DNA of 64,000 nucleotides from Chloroflexota bacterium (GCA_040902225.1 JBBDXT010000004.1:934309-998308), one strand, 5' to 3'. Positions 17,971 to 27,392 are shown, numbered from the stretch's first letter. The notes: generated by a model not told the origin, from the letters alone. Numbers and translations: made by a program.

Positions 17971-18003
17971 CCACTGCTCCCCATTTGTCCCCACTTTGGG
18001 CCA
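17971..18003 (-). promoter_or_regulatory. MraZ operator: four TGG repeats with 10-bp period
   Basis: Read on the minus strand, TGGCC, TGGGG, TGGGG and TGGTA start exactly 10 bp apart (CCA on the plus strand at 18001, 17991, 17981 and 17971). The MraZ boxes known from Escherichia coli and other bacteria are three or more TGGGN direct repeats with 10-bp period. The array ends 12 bp before the mraZ start codon and lies just downstream of the promoter -10 box, where binding would block initiation. Confidence 0.85.
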
Positions 18004-18012
18004 CCGGGCGCC

Positions 18013-18040
18013 ATTGTACAGGGCAGCAACGCGCCGTCAA
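18013..18040 (-). promoter_or_regulatory. dcw cluster sigma-70-type promoter
   Basis: On the minus strand TTGACG (-35, 18040-18035) and TACAAT (-10, 18018-18013) are separated by 16 bp. Each hexamer differs by one base from consensus. Transcription would start near 18006, inside or at the edge of the MraZ repeats, giving an mraZ leader of about 48 nt. Confidence 0.78.
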
Positions 18041-18138
18041 GGGATTTCTGCACCCAAATGGACCGGACGATCGTTCTGGGACCCGGATTGAGGGGACGCA
18101 CTCGCCCCTCGGATGGCGAGCGATCTGGTTCTGCGGGC

Positions 18139-19059
18139 CTAGGTGTCCTCTTGGTCGAGGACGAAGTACCGCTTCTGCCCGTCCGAGCCCTCGTAGACCT
18201 CGCGAATGAGGAAGGCGCCCGATCGATCGCGAATGTAGGAGAGGCCGGTGAAGAAGCCGTCACTCGTCCGCCAGTGAAGGAGGCCGTTGGACGCCTCGAT
18301 TCGGTCCACCGGCGCCTGCGAGAATCGGTCGAAGTGGGCGGTCTCCGAGCGCAGGATGTTGCCGTCGGCGTCGACCTCGAAGAGGGTGTTTTCCCCCTGG
18401 AGGACCGTCACCTCATACCCCTTGAAGGTGTCATCCGGTCGTGGCGTCGGGTCCGGCTTGGGGGTCTCCGGGAATGGGGTCTGACTCGCCTGTGGGGTGG
18501 GCGACGGCTCCTGGCTGGGAGTGGCGCTGGCGCTCGGCGGGGTGCTGAGGGACGCCTGGGGTGTTGGCGTCGGTCGGGCGGCCACCCCCGGTCCGCTCAG
18601 GTAGAAGATGGCTCCGCCCGTGGCCGCGATGGCGAGCAGCATCACCAGCCCGATCAACAGGGGGGCGCGCCGGCCGCCACCACCATCACCGGGTTGCGTC
18701 GGAGGAGTCGGTGCGACAGGCGGCGCCGGCGGCACGGGAGGCAGCGGCCGGCGAAGCGCCTCGAGCTCCTCGGTTGGGATGACCAGCACGCCGCGCAGGT
18801 AGCGGGGACAATTCCCGTAGCCGCGCCCGAGGCAGACCCGCTCCTGCTGCTCGGCCGAGAGCTCGACCGGGTCGCCAAACGCATAGCAGCGATGCTCGCG
18901 GGTGAACCCGTCGTGATATTCGGTCTGGGAGCTGGCGAGGCCCAGAAACGGGCAGATGTTCGCGGGCCGCTTGGCGAGCTCCTCGAAGAGGGCGCGCCGG
19001 CTCTGCTCCCGCTCGGCCGCCTCGCGGCTCTCCCGGCTTCGGTTTCGACGCCCGAACAA
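18139..19059 (-). CDS. Single-pass membrane protein with N-terminal Cys/His module and P/T/S-rich linker
   Basis: The product has 306 residues. The cytoplasmic N-terminal part has a Cys/His pattern: ICPFLGL, then HRCYAFG, then CLGRGYGNCPRYLRGV. This module recurs, to my recollection, in chloroflexal membrane proteins, often with LysM domains, and could bind Zn or an iron-sulfur cluster. A Pro-rich spacer and one membrane helix (APLLIGLVMLLAIAATGGAIFYL) follow. Next comes an extracytoplasmic linker of Pro, Ser and Thr repeats, and a folded C-terminal domain of about 95 residues (from FKGYEVTVLQGEN) that I do not recognise. The gene is 98 bp upstream of the dcw promoter, on the same strand. A role near the cell wall is a guess. 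Confidence 0.75.
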   Translation of the reverse strand: MFGRRNRSRESREAAEREQSRRALFEELAKRPANICPFLGLASSQTEYHDGFTREHRCYAFGDPVELSAEQQERVCLGRGYGNCPRYLRGVLVIPTEELEALRRPLPPVPPAPPVAPTPPTQPGDGGGGRRAPLLIGLVMLLAIAATGGAIFYLSGPGVAARPTPTPQASLSTPPSASATPSQEPSPTPQASQTPFPETPKPDPTPRPDDTFKGYEVTVLQGENTLFEVDADGNILRSETAHFDRFSQAPVDRIEASNGLLHWRTSDGFFTGLSYIRDRSGAFLIREVYEGSDGQKRYFVLDQEDT

Positions 19060-19253
19060 TGCCTGGCGACCTCATCTCGATCAGCGCTGTGGGGATCCAA
19101 CCCCGATCGAGTGTAGCGCGGCAGAAGCACCGGGCGCGTTACAGCGGGCTGGGATGGTACCAACGCCCCATTGAGGAGGCGCGTGCACCGACCGTAGGCT
19201 GCGGGACGACCGGTTCCAACGCCACCCCGGTCAATCGAGGGGAAGGTCGACGC

Positions 19254-19490
19254 ATGGCGGTCCAGAAGCTCGAGCCCAGCACGCGGATCCCGATCCCCCG
19301 CCAGGGGCGCATCCGCCGCTGCCGCGTGCGCCATGTTTCGATCCTGCCGGCCGGCGACGGCCCGCGCGTGCAGGTCGACTGCCTGCTTGGCGGTCTCGAG
19401 CATCCGCTCCCGCTGGGGACCATGGACGAGGCGCGTTCCATCTGCAACGCCTGCACCGCGACCACGATCTGGCGGGCCGACGAGGACTAG
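19254..19490 (+). CDS. Small hypothetical protein with three cysteines
   Basis: The ATG at 19254 is preceded by GAGGGGAAGG at proper spacing. It opens a 78-residue protein, MAVQKLEPSTRIPIPRQG, with cysteines in RRCRVRH, VQVDCLLGG and ICNACTATTIW, ending RADED. The CNAC pair plus earlier Cys and His residues could form a small metal site. No family is recognised. The other frames over this stretch give only low-complexity Arg/Ser/Pro peptides. The gene converges on rnpB (19571-19884). Moderate confidence because the protein is short. Confidence 0.58.
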   Translation: MAVQKLEPSTRIPIPRQGRIRRCRVRHVSILPAGDGPRVQVDCLLGGLEHPLPLGTMDEARSICNACTATTIWRADED

Positions 19491-19570
19491 GCCGATGTGG
19501 GCGCGCATGCGTGCCCTACACCGATCCGTTGGGACGGTGCGGCGCCGCCAGACGTCGCGTGAAGAATCCC

Positions 19571-19884
19571 TGGAGAGCGGCCTGTAAGCCGAGTTCTGTG
19601 CCGGCGCCCGCGGCGCCGCGACGGCCATCCATCTGAGCGACCTACCCGAGGGCTGAGCGAGCAGCCTGCTGCGGCGCGAACGCCGCCTTGCGCCCTCCTA
19701 TTCGGTCTTGCTCCGGCTCGAGCTTGCCGCGTTTCACTCCCGCTTGCGCGGGCATCGTCACTGTGGCGCTGGTCCTCGCCTCACGGCGGACGGGCGTTAC
19801 CCGCGAACCTGCTCTATGGAGCTCGGACTTTCCTCGGACGCCGCCTTTCGACGATCGCGCCCGCGGCCGTCCGGCCGCCTCCAG
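19571..19884 (-). ncRNA. rnpB: RNase P RNA (bacterial class A type)
   Basis: On the minus strand the segment contains the universal core GAGGAAAGTCCG near the 5' end, followed by AGAGCAGG. The GAGTGAAACG segment is in the middle, and ACAGAACTCGGCTTACAG is at the 3' end. The termini (about 19873-19882 and 19573-19582) pair to form helix P1. The length of about 314 nt is on the short side for a class A RNA. The ends are estimated from P1 pairing. The gene follows rnhA on the same strand by 11 bp. Confidence 0.93.
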
Positions 19885-19895
19885 GGACGAGCATT

Positions 19896-20318
19896 CTATC
19901 GCCGTTCGTCGATGGCGACGTTCGAGAGCCGATCGGCGTCCTTGTTCAGCTCGCGCGGCACGTGGCCGACCGTGTAACTGCTGAGCTGGCCGAGCATCGC
20001 CATCACACGAGCATGGATCGGCTTGAGATCGGGATGCTTGACGCGATAGCGGCCGCTGAGCTGGCGCGCCACCAGCTCAGAGTCCATCCGCAGGTCGACG
20101 TGGCTGGCGCCCAACAGGAGCGCTTCGCGCAGCGCTTCCTCGACCGCCGTCCATTCGGCGTAGTTGTTGGTACGAACACCCAGGAAGCGCGCGAGCTCGG
20201 CGAGGACGGCGCCGGTCTGCGCGTCGCGGAGGACCGCGCCCAGGCCGGCTGGGCCCGGGTTGCCGCGGGCCGCGCCATCGGTGTAGATCAGGAGGCGCAG
20301 AGGGTCATCCGTCGTCAC
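19896..20318 (-). CDS. rnhA: RNase HI-fold protein
   Basis: A 140-residue RNase H domain protein (RNase HI / RVT_3-like). The four acidic residues of the two-metal site are visible: Asp14 in YTDGAARGNPGP, Glu in NNYAEWTAV, Asp in RMDSELVARQL and Asp in NKDADRLSN. It should cleave the RNA strand of RNA-DNA hybrids. The GTG at 20318 is chosen because it places the domain start correctly and overlaps the sdhB stop by 14 bp; an upstream ATG at 20396 lies wholly inside sdhB. It is an unusual last gene for a succinate dehydrogenase operon and sits directly before rnpB. Confidence 0.88.
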   Translation of the reverse strand: MTTDDPLRLLIYTDGAARGNPGPAGLGAVLRDAQTGAVLAELARFLGVRTNNYAEWTAVEEALREALLLGASHVDLRMDSELVARQLSGRYRVKHPDLKPIHARVMAMLGQLSSYTVGHVPRELNKDADRLSNVAIDERR

Positions 20319-21099
20319 GGGGAGGCGGCTTCGCCGCACCCGACTCGGCGACTCGTCGCCAGAACGCCTGGACGGGGTCGTAATAGGCATCGGCAACGCG
20401 CTCCTTGAGGGGGATAATGGCGTTGTCGGTGATCTTGATGTGCTCGGGGCAGACCTCGGTGCAGCACTTGGTGATGTTGCAGTATCCGATCCCGCCGTCG
20501 TCCTTCAGATCGCGCCGGCGGTCGGCGCGATCCATCGGGTGCAGCTCCAGGCCTGCGACCCGAACCAGGAAGCGCGGCCCCATGAACGGATCCTTGGTCT
20601 CGTGGTTGCGCAGCACGTGGCACACGTCCTGGCACAGGAAGCACTCGATGCATTTCCGAAACTCCTGGACTCGCTCGATGTCCTCTTGCTGCCAGCGCCA
20701 CGCCTCCTCGGGAGCGTCCTCCGGCGGGGTGAATGGCTGGATTCTGCGGTTGACGTCGTAGTTCCAGGAGACGTCGGCGACGAGGTCTCGGATGAGCGGG
20801 AAGGTTCTCATCGGCTCGACCCGGATCGGCTCGCCGGCCGGCAGGTCGCTGAGCCGCGTCTTGCAGGTGAGCGTCGGCCGGCCGTTGACCTCGGCACCGC
20901 AGGACCCGCACTTGGCCGCCTTGCAGTTCCAGCGCACGGCGAGATCCGGCGCCTCGTGCGCCTGGATCCAGTGGAGGGCGTCGAGCACGACCATCCCCTC
21001 CTCCACCGGCACGGAGTACTCGACGTACTCGCCCTCGTCCTCCGGGCCGCCGCGAAAGACCTGGAGGAACCGGAAAGCGAAGGTGCGGGCAGTGGACAA
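20305..21099 (-). CDS. sdhB: Succinate dehydrogenase/fumarate reductase iron-sulfur subunit
   Basis: Electron-transfer subunit of complex II, 264 aa. The N-terminal ferredoxin domain has Cys59, Cys64, Cys67 and Cys79 for the [2Fe-2S] cluster (WNCKAAKCGSCG and LTCKT). The C-terminal domain has CIECFLCQDVC and CCTEVCPEHIK for the [4Fe-4S] and third cluster. A MDRADRRRDLKDDGGIGYCN stretch matches the link region of non-classical Sdh/Frd B subunits. It lies 13 bp after sdhA in the order C-A-B, and its 3' end overlaps rnhA. Confidence 0.96.
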   Translation of the reverse strand: MSTARTFAFRFLQVFRGGPEDEGEYVEYSVPVEEGMVVLDALHWIQAHEAPDLAVRWNCKAAKCGSCGAEVNGRPTLTCKTRLSDLPAGEPIRVEPMRTFPLIRDLVADVSWNYDVNRRIQPFTPPEDAPEEAWRWQQEDIERVQEFRKCIECFLCQDVCHVLRNHETKDPFMGPRFLVRVAGLELHPMDRADRRRDLKDDGGIGYCNITKCCTEVCPEHIKITDNAIIPLKERVADAYYDPVQAFWRRVAESGAAKPPPRDDG

Positions 21100-21112
21100 T
21101 GCGGCAGCTCCC

Positions 21113-22927
21113 TCAGGTCGTGATCAGGCGGCGCAGCTCGTCGGGCAGCTGGGGAAGTGGCTCAGCCGTCACTCGCATCTGCTCGCCGTCCCGTGCCACC
21201 GTGCTGTTGCGACTCCCCCAGCCGGGGTCAAGGTCCGGATGGTCGAGCCGCGCGTGCGCGCCGCGGGTCTCGGTCCGCTGCAGGGCGCTGCGCGTGACCG
21301 CCTCGGCACAGACCAGCATGTTCCGCAGCTCAAATGCCAGGTTCCAGCCCGGATTGAAGGCGCGCAAGCCAACGACCTGGACGGTCTCCCAGCGCTCCCG
21401 CAGCTGCGCGATCCGCGCGAGCGCCGCCTCCAGGTCGGAAGCTGTCCGGAAGATGCCGACCAGCGACTGCATCGCGGCCTGCAGATCAGCATGAAGCCGA
21501 TACGGATTCTCGCCCGCCGGTCGGTCGAACGGTGCCGCCAACTCCGCCTCGGCATCGCGGAGCTGCTCCTCGTCGAGCGCACCGGCCGGCGGCGCGTCCG
21601 CCGCGAACGCGACTGCCCCGGCACCGGCACGCTGGCCGAAGACGAGCAGGTCAGAGAGCGAGTTGCCGCCCAGGCGATTGGCGCCATGCATGCCTCCCGC
21701 CACCTCGCCGGCGGCGAAGAGGCCCGGGCGGGTACTGGCCGCGGTCTCCGCGTCGACCCGTACGCCGCCCATGACGTAATGGCAGGTTGGGCCGACCTCC
21801 ATCGGTCCGGCGGTGATATCCACGTCGGCAAGCTCCCGGAACTGCTCGTACATGGATGGCAGCTTGCGTCGCACCAGGTCCGGCGGGAGGTAGCTGATGT
21901 CAAGGTAGACGCCGCCGTGGCCCGATCCGCGACCCTCGCGCACCTCGGTGTGGATCGCGCGGGCCACGTTGTCCCGCGTCGACAGCTCAGGGGGCTGACG
22001 CGCGTCGGTCTCGCGCCCCTCGCTGAGCGCTTCGACCCAGCGGCTGGCCTCCTCATCGGTCTCCGCATACTCGTGGCGACGCTCTTCGGGCAGGTACCGC
22101 CACATGAAGCGCTCCGCGTCGCGGTTACGGAGGATGCCCCCCTCCCCGCGCACCGCCTCGGTGACGAGCAGGCCCCGCACGCCAGGCGGCCAGACCATGC
22201 CGGTCGGGTGAAACTGGACGAACTCCATGTCGATCAGCTCCGCGCCCGCCTGGTAGGCGAGCGCGTGACCGTCGCCCGAGTATTCCCACGAGTTCGAACT
22301 GACCTCCCACGCACGGCCGATGCCTCCCGTGGCAAGGATCACCGCCTTTGCCGCGAAGGCCACCGGCTCGCCGGTCGTGCGCCAGTACCCGAATGCCCCG
22401 GTGACCCGGTCGCCGTCGGTCAGCAGCCGGGTGGTGGTGCACTCCATGTAGACCGCCAGCCCCGACTGCACCGCACGATCCTGCAGGGTGCGGATCATCT
22501 CCAGGCCGGTGCGGTCGCCGACATGTGCCAGGCGCGGATGCGTGTGGCCGCCGAAGGGGCGCTGAAGAATCCGCCCGTCGCGGGTGCGATCGAAGACGGC
22601 GCCCCAGCGCTCGAGCTCGCGGACCCGCTCGGGGGCTTCCTGGGCGTGGAGCTGGGCCATCCGCCAGTTGTTCAGCATCTTGCCGCCGACCATCGTGTCG
22701 CGGAAGTGGGTCTGCCACGTGTCGGCGGCTGCGACATTGGCCAGCGCCGCGGCGACGCCCCCCTCGGCCATCACGGTGTGCGCCTTGCCAAGGAGCGACT
22801 TGCAGACCAACCCAACCGACACTCCCGCCGCCGCGGCCTCGATTGCGGCCCGGAGCCCCGCGCCCCCGGCGCCGATGACCAGGACGTCGTGCTCGTACGT
22901 CTCATAGCTCGGGGTCGCGGAGGTCAC
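21113..22927 (-). CDS. sdhA: Succinate dehydrogenase/fumarate reductase flavoprotein subunit
   Basis: Catalytic subunit that oxidises succinate to fumarate. It has the FAD dinucleotide fold VLVIGAGGAGLRAAIEAAAAG and the His of GKAHTVMAEGG, expected for covalent FAD attachment. Active-site and capping regions include EFVQFHPTG, EAVRGEGGILRNRDAERFM, RGSGHGGVYLDIS and VGPTCHYVMGGV. The GTG at 22927 overlaps the sdhC stop by 4 bp (GTGA), which fixes the start (604 aa). The open frame upstream of it is the out-of-frame reading of sdhC. Confidence 0.96.
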   Translation of the reverse strand: MTSATPSYETYEHDVLVIGAGGAGLRAAIEAAAAGVSVGLVCKSLLGKAHTVMAEGGVAAALANVAAADTWQTHFRDTMVGGKMLNNWRMAQLHAQEAPERVRELERWGAVFDRTRDGRILQRPFGGHTHPRLAHVGDRTGLEMIRTLQDRAVQSGLAVYMECTTTRLLTDGDRVTGAFGYWRTTGEPVAFAAKAVILATGGIGRAWEVSSNSWEYSGDGHALAYQAGAELIDMEFVQFHPTGMVWPPGVRGLLVTEAVRGEGGILRNRDAERFMWRYLPEERRHEYAETDEEASRWVEALSEGRETDARQPPELSTRDNVARAIHTEVREGRGSGHGGVYLDISYLPPDLVRRKLPSMYEQFRELADVDITAGPMEVGPTCHYVMGGVRVDAETAASTRPGLFAAGEVAGGMHGANRLGGNSLSDLLVFGQRAGAGAVAFAADAPPAGALDEEQLRDAEAELAAPFDRPAGENPYRLHADLQAAMQSLVGIFRTASDLEAALARIAQLRERWETVQVVGLRAFNPGWNLAFELRNMLVCAEAVTRSALQRTETRGAHARLDHPDLDPGWGSRNSTVARDGEQMRVTAEPLPQLPDELRRLITT

Positions 22928-23715
22928 AGCCGGATTGCCGGATCCACGATCACCCCGGCCGCCAGGAGCCGGATGTAGAGATCGGCCAGCGCGACCGAAA
23001 CGAGGCTGACCCATGCCCACAGCATGTGCCGCTCATTGAGGCCGGTGAGTCGCTGCCACGCCCCATAGCGCATCCTCGCGGCCACGCCGCAGGAGAAGGA
23101 GTCGAGCCGCCCGCCGGCGAGGTGGCGCAGCGAGTGACAGGAGAGCGAGTAGCCCGTCAGCAGTGCGGCGTTGACGAGGAGGAGGGGGGTGCCCAGGCCG
23201 ATCCGGATCTGCCCGGTATTCCAGAGCGGGATCACCGCGTCGACCCACAGGAAGAAGAGCGGGATGAAGGCCAGGTACAGGAAGTAGCGGTGGATGTTCT
23301 GGAGGATGAAGGGGAAGGCCCGCTCCATCGCGTAGCACCGATGAATGCGCGGCTCACCTACCGCGCACGCGGGCGGATCGGCGAAGTAGGAGCGGTAATA
23401 CGCCTTCCGGTAGTAGTAGCAGGTCGTCCGGAACCCCAGCGGGACCCACAGGATCAGGATCGCGGGCGAGAACCAGACCGGCAGCGACTCCTTAAAGAGG
23501 AGTGGCGAGAAGAGCGGCGAGAGGTAGCCGTCGACCTCGTACGGAACGTGAAAGAGCGGCTCCCAGATCAGCGCGGAGAAGAGCGAGTACGCGATGAAGG
23601 TCCCGAAGCCGCCGGCGATGATCCCCGGCACCAGCCACCACGGGTCGCGCCGGCTGGTGGCCCCGAGACCCTGCCGAGCCGTTCCTTGTGGGTTACTCAG
23701 GCGCGTGGCGGTCAT
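22924..23715 (-). CDS. sdhC: Succinate dehydrogenase membrane anchor subunit
   Basis: A 263-residue membrane protein with about five hydrophobic helices. His residues suitable as haem ligands occur in FHVPY, RIHRCYAME, NIHRYFLY and SCHSLRH. A single large anchor (rather than separate SdhC and SdhD) resembles the membrane subunits of chloroflexal and actinobacterial succinate dehydrogenases. The first gene of the sdhCAB-rnhA operon, it is preceded by AGGAGAG. The next gene upstream, icd, ends 133 bp away on the same strand. Family assignment relies on context plus helices and histidines. Confidence 0.85.
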   Translation of the reverse strand: MTATRLSNPQGTARQGLGATSRRDPWWLVPGIIAGGFGTFIAYSLFSALIWEPLFHVPYEVDGYLSPLFSPLLFKESLPVWFSPAILILWVPLGFRTTCYYYRKAYYRSYFADPPACAVGEPRIHRCYAMERAFPFILQNIHRYFLYLAFIPLFFLWVDAVIPLWNTGQIRIGLGTPLLLVNAALLTGYSLSCHSLRHLAGGRLDSFSCGVAARMRYGAWQRLTGLNERHMLWAWVSLVSVALADLYIRLLAAGVIVDPAIRL

Positions 23716-23848
23716 GCTGGCAGCGGTCTCTCCTGTTTCGGTCTCAGAGTCCTGGCGGGCCGATCTGAGGCTGCCGCCGCAACGCGGCTCGGCCTTCGCC
23801 GAATTCTAGCCACAGCTCACCGGGTCCGTAGAGCGCGCCGCTACCGAT

Positions 23849-24850
23849 CTACAGCCGCTCGATGACCGCCTGCGCGAACTCGCGGGTCCCGGCGCTCCCG
23901 CCGAGGTCGCGCGTTGTGGTCCGACCCTCCGCGATCACGGCGCGAACCGCGGATTCGACTCCGGCGGCGGCATCGGTCTCACCCAGATGGCGGAGCATCA
24001 GCGCGGAGGAGAGGATCAGCGCGGTCGGGTTGGCGCGGTTCTGACCCGCGTATTTGGGCGCCGACCCGTGCACCGCCTCGAAGACGGCCGCCGTCTCGCC
24101 GATGTTCGACCCCGGGGCCACGCCGAGCCCGCCCACGAGGCCGGCAGCCAGGTCGCTCACGATGTCGCCGTACAGGTTCGGGAGGACCAGCACGTCGTAC
24201 AGGTCGGGCTTCTGGACCAACTGCATGCACATGTTGTCGACGATCCGGTCCTCGAACTCGACGCGGCCGGCGTATTCGGCCGCCACCTGGCCGCAGCTCT
24301 CCAGGAAGAGGCCGTCCGACAGCTTCATGATGTTGGCCTTGTGGACGGCGGTGACCTTGCGCCGCCCGTTGCGCACCGCGTACTCGAACGCGTAGCGCGC
24401 GATCCGCTGCGAGGCGGCGCGGGTGATGATCTTGATGCTCTCCGCCGCATCGGGCCCGACTCGGTGCTCGACCCCCGCGTACAGGTCCTCGGTGTTCTCG
24501 CGCACGATGATCAGGTCGACGTCTGTGTAGCGCGACTCGACGCCGACCATGCTGCGGGCCGGGCGGACGTTGGCGTACAGCTCGAGGGCCAGCCGCAGCC
24601 CCACGTTCACGCTGCGGAACCCCGTGCCGACGGGCGTCGTGATCGGTCCCTTGATCGCCACCCCGTTGCGACGGATGCTCTCGACCACGCGCTGGGGGAG
24701 CGGTGTCCCCTCCGTTGCGATGGTCGCCTCGCCGGCCTGCTGCACCTCCCAGGCGAAGCCGATCCCGGTCGCCTCGAGGACACCGACGGTGGCCTCGCTG
24801 AGCTCCGGGCCGATCCCATCGCCGGGGATCAGAGTGACGGTGTAGGTCAC
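23849..24850 (-). CDS. icd: Isocitrate/isopropylmalate dehydrogenase family protein, NAD-type isocitrate dehydrogenase
   Basis: A beta-decarboxylating dehydrogenase of 333 aa. It has [19 protein letters not shown] at the N-terminus, the substrate loop [21 protein letters not shown] with Ser and Asn positions typical of isocitrate binding, and [15 protein letters not shown]. Further on are [17 protein letters not shown], the metal site [19 protein letters not shown] and the NAD-binding [12 protein letters not shown]. The short length and ENTEDLYAG motif favour the NAD-dependent IDH3-like group. Homoisocitrate or isopropylmalate dehydrogenase is the alternative. The sdh and suc neighbours support a TCA-cycle role. 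It is divergent from sucC with about 100 bp between. Confidence 0.88.
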   Translation of the reverse strand: MTYTVTLIPGDGIGPELSEATVGVLEATGIGFAWEVQQAGEATIATEGTPLPQRVVESIRRNGVAIKGPITTPVGTGFRSVNVGLRLALELYANVRPARSMVGVESRYTDVDLIIVRENTEDLYAGVEHRVGPDAAESIKIITRAASQRIARYAFEYAVRNGRRKVTAVHKANIMKLSDGLFLESCGQVAAEYAGRVEFEDRIVDNMCMQLVQKPDLYDVLVLPNLYGDIVSDLAAGLVGGLGVAPGSNIGETAAVFEAVHGSAPKYAGQNRANPTALILSSALMLRHLGETDAAAGVESAVRAVIAEGRTTTRDLGGSAGTREFAQAVIERL

Positions 24851-24950
24851 GAACGTGGTCTCCGGTGCGCGCGCCGGTCACAGCGCCGGCGGTAGGGATG
24901 GCAAGTGTAGGCTGATGGGTGACCACCCGTTCTGCCCGCAGGAGGGCGAA

Positions 24951-26090
24951 GTGAAGCTCCAGGAATATCGTTCGAAGGAGATCCTGGCGCGCTTCGGCGT
25001 GCCGGTCTCCGGCGGCGAGACGGCCACCAGCCCGGACGAGGCGCGCGAGGCCGCCGCCCGGATCGGCGGGCCGGTGGTGGTGAAGGCCCAGGTGCTGGTG
25101 GGCGGGCGTGGCAAGGCCGGGGGCGTGAAGCTGGCGGCCACCCCGGACGAGGCCGCCGCGCGCGCGAAGGAGATCATCGGCCTCCAGATCAAGGGCGTCA
25201 CCGTCCGAACCGTGCTGGTCGCGACGGCCGCCCGGATCGCGAAGGAGTACTACCTGGGCCTGATCCTCGACCGGGGTGGGCAGGCAGTGACTATCATCGC
25301 CAGCGCCGAGGGGGGCGTGGAGATCGAGGAGACCGCCAGGACCAACCCCGAGGCGATCCTGCGCGTGCCGCTCCACCCGCTGATCGGGCTCCAGGAGCAC
25401 CAGGTGCGCCGGGTGGGGTTCTTCCTAGGCCTGCCAGTCGAGCTGCGCAAGGAGTTCGGGGCGACCCTGCGCGGCTTTTACGCCGCCTTCATGGAGTCCG
25501 ATGCGGACCTGGCCGAGATCAATCCGCTGGTGGTGACCGAGGACGGGCAGCTGCTGGCGCTCGACGCCAAGATCGTCCTCGATGACTCCGCCCTCTTCCG
25601 TCACCCCGACCTCGAGTCGCTCCGCGACCTGGGCGAGGAGGAGCCGTCCGAGATCGCCGCTCGCGAGGCGGGCATCAACTTCATCAAGCTCGACGGCAGC
25701 ATCGGCTGCATGGTGAACGGCGCCGGGCTGGCAATGACCACCATGGACCTCGTCCAGCTGGCGGGCGGCGAGCCGGCGAACTTCCTCGACATCGGGGGCG
25801 GCGCCAAGGCGGACCGGGTGGCGGCCGCCTTCCGCATCATCCTGGATGATCCCCACGTGCGGGCGATCCTGATCAACATCTTCGGAGGGATCACCCGCGG
25901 CGACGAGGTCGCCCGCGGGATCGTCGAGGCGCGGGCGTCGCTCGGCCGGCAGGTGCCGATGGTGGTCCGCATCGTCGGCACCAACGCGGCGGAGGCAGCG
26001 GAGATCCTGCGCGCCGCCAACCTGATCACGGCCGAGAGCCTCGACGACGCGGCGCGCAAGGCGGTTGCCGCGGCCGCCTCGCCCGTATGA
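24951..26090 (+). CDS. sucC: Succinyl-CoA synthetase beta subunit (ADP-forming type)
   Basis: ATP-grasp subunit of succinyl-CoA ligase, 379 aa. It begins [20 protein letters not shown] (GTG start) after an ideal AGGAGG six nt upstream. Motifs are [19 protein letters not shown] (ATP-grasp), [15 protein letters not shown] (metal-binding Glu/Asn), [17 protein letters not shown] and [15 protein letters not shown] (CoA/succinyl-phosphate end). It makes ATP (or GTP) from succinyl-CoA, or runs in reverse. It overlaps sucD by 4 bp. The methylmalonyl-CoA genes that also make succinyl-CoA lie just beyond. Confidence 0.96.
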   Translation: MKLQEYRSKEILARFGVPVSGGETATSPDEAREAAARIGGPVVVKAQVLVGGRGKAGGVKLAATPDEAAARAKEIIGLQIKGVTVRTVLVATAARIAKEYYLGLILDRGGQAVTIIASAEGGVEIEETARTNPEAILRVPLHPLIGLQEHQVRRVGFFLGLPVELRKEFGATLRGFYAAFMESDADLAEINPLVVTEDGQLLALDAKIVLDDSALFRHPDLESLRDLGEEEPSEIAAREAGINFIKLDGSIGCMVNGAGLAMTTMDLVQLAGGEPANFLDIGGGAKADRVAAAFRIILDDPHVRAILINIFGGITRGDEVARGIVEARASLGRQVPMVVRIVGTNAAEAAEILRAANLITAESLDDAARKAVAAAASPV

Positions 26091-26965
26091 GCATCCTGGT
26101 CGGCGCGCAGACGCGTCTGCTGGTGCAGGGCATCACCGGCCGGGAAGGCGAGTTCCACTCGCGGGCGATGCTGGAGTACGGAACCAACATCGTGGCCGGG
26201 GTGACCCCCGGCAAGGGCGGTCAGGCAGCGGTCGACGGGCGGGTTCCCGTCTTCGACACGGTCGCCGACGCGATGGCCCAGTCGGGGGCCGATGCGGCCT
26301 GCATCTTCGTTCCCGCACCCTTCGCTCCCGACGCCATGCTGGAGGCTGCGGATGCGGGCGTGCCGCTGGTGATCTGCATCACGGAGGGGATTCCCGCACT
26401 TGACATGCTGCGCGTGCATCACGTGCTGCGCTCGAAGGGCGTGCGCCTGATCGGCCCCAACTGCCCGGGCGCCACGACGGTGGGAGGTGCCAAGGTCGGG
26501 ATCATCCCCGGCGACATCCATCGCCCCGGGCCGGTCGGCCTGGTCAGCCGGTCCGGCACGCTGACCTACGAGGTGGTGCAGGCAATGACCGATGCGGGCG
26601 TCGGGCAGACGACCTGCGTCGGGATCGGCGGCGACCCGATCGTCGGGACGACTTTCATCGACGTGCTGGAGATGCTCAACGCGGATCCCGAGACGGAGGC
26701 GATCGTCCTGATCGGCGAGATCGGCGGCGACGAGGAGGAGCGAGCGGCGGACTACTGCGCCCGCGAGGTGCGAAAGCCGGTCGCGGCCTTCATCGCCGGA
26801 CGGACGGCGCCGCCGGGCCGTCGCATGGGCCACGCCGGTGCGATCATCTCGGGAGGCGCCGGCACGGCCGAATCGAAGCGGCAGGCGCTGCACGCGGCAG
26901 GCGTCCGGGTCGCCGATTCTCCATCCCAGATCCCCGCGCTGCTGCGCGACGCGGGGGTCCGCTAG
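26087..26965 (+). CDS. sucD: Succinyl-CoA synthetase alpha subunit
   Basis: CoA-binding subunit carrying the phosphohistidine. Its 292 residues include [52 protein letters not shown] and [11 protein letters not shown]. The catalytic His249 lies in [20 protein letters not shown]. The ATG overlaps the sucC stop by 4 bp. Its stop codon overlaps, across a shared CTAG, the stop of the epimerase gene that comes from the other strand. Confidence 0.96.
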   Translation: MSILVGAQTRLLVQGITGREGEFHSRAMLEYGTNIVAGVTPGKGGQAAVDGRVPVFDTVADAMAQSGADAACIFVPAPFAPDAMLEAADAGVPLVICITEGIPALDMLRVHHVLRSKGVRLIGPNCPGATTVGGAKVGIIPGDIHRPGPVGLVSRSGTLTYEVVQAMTDAGVGQTTCVGIGGDPIVGTTFIDVLEMLNADPETEAIVLIGEIGGDEEERAADYCAREVRKPVAAFIAGRTAPPGRRMGHAGAIISGGAGTAESKRQALHAAGVRVADSPSQIPALLRDAGVR

Positions 26966-27392
26966 GCGCGGGGCTCTTCGTCGCGGACCGTCGACAGGAG
27001 CTCCCATAGGACCCCATTCAGGGCGCGGGGATGGAGGAAGGCCACGTCGCCATGTGCGCCGGCGCGCGGCTCGCGGTCGATCAGCTCTGCCTCCAACGCC
27101 GCCAGCGCCTCGAGGTCACCCGGCAGGTCGTCACTGATCAGGCAGACGTGGTGCAAACCCTCGCCGCGCGCTGCCAGGAACCGCGCCACGCCGCTCTCGT
27201 CGTCGGTCGGCTCGACCAGCTCGAGCTTCGCACCCTGCCCGGCGCCGGGCGCCAGGAAGCAGAGGCGCACGTGCTGCGAGGCGAAGATGCGCGGCTCGTC
27301 GATGGGCGCCCACCCGAACAGGGCCCGATAGCGCGGCAACGCCTCATCGATCGAGCGAACCACGATCGCGACGTGATCGATCGGGCCAATCG

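Noticed and set aside
20792-22978. A 728-codon plus-strand open frame
   Set aside because: Mirror of sdhA and sdhB; no protein-like features.
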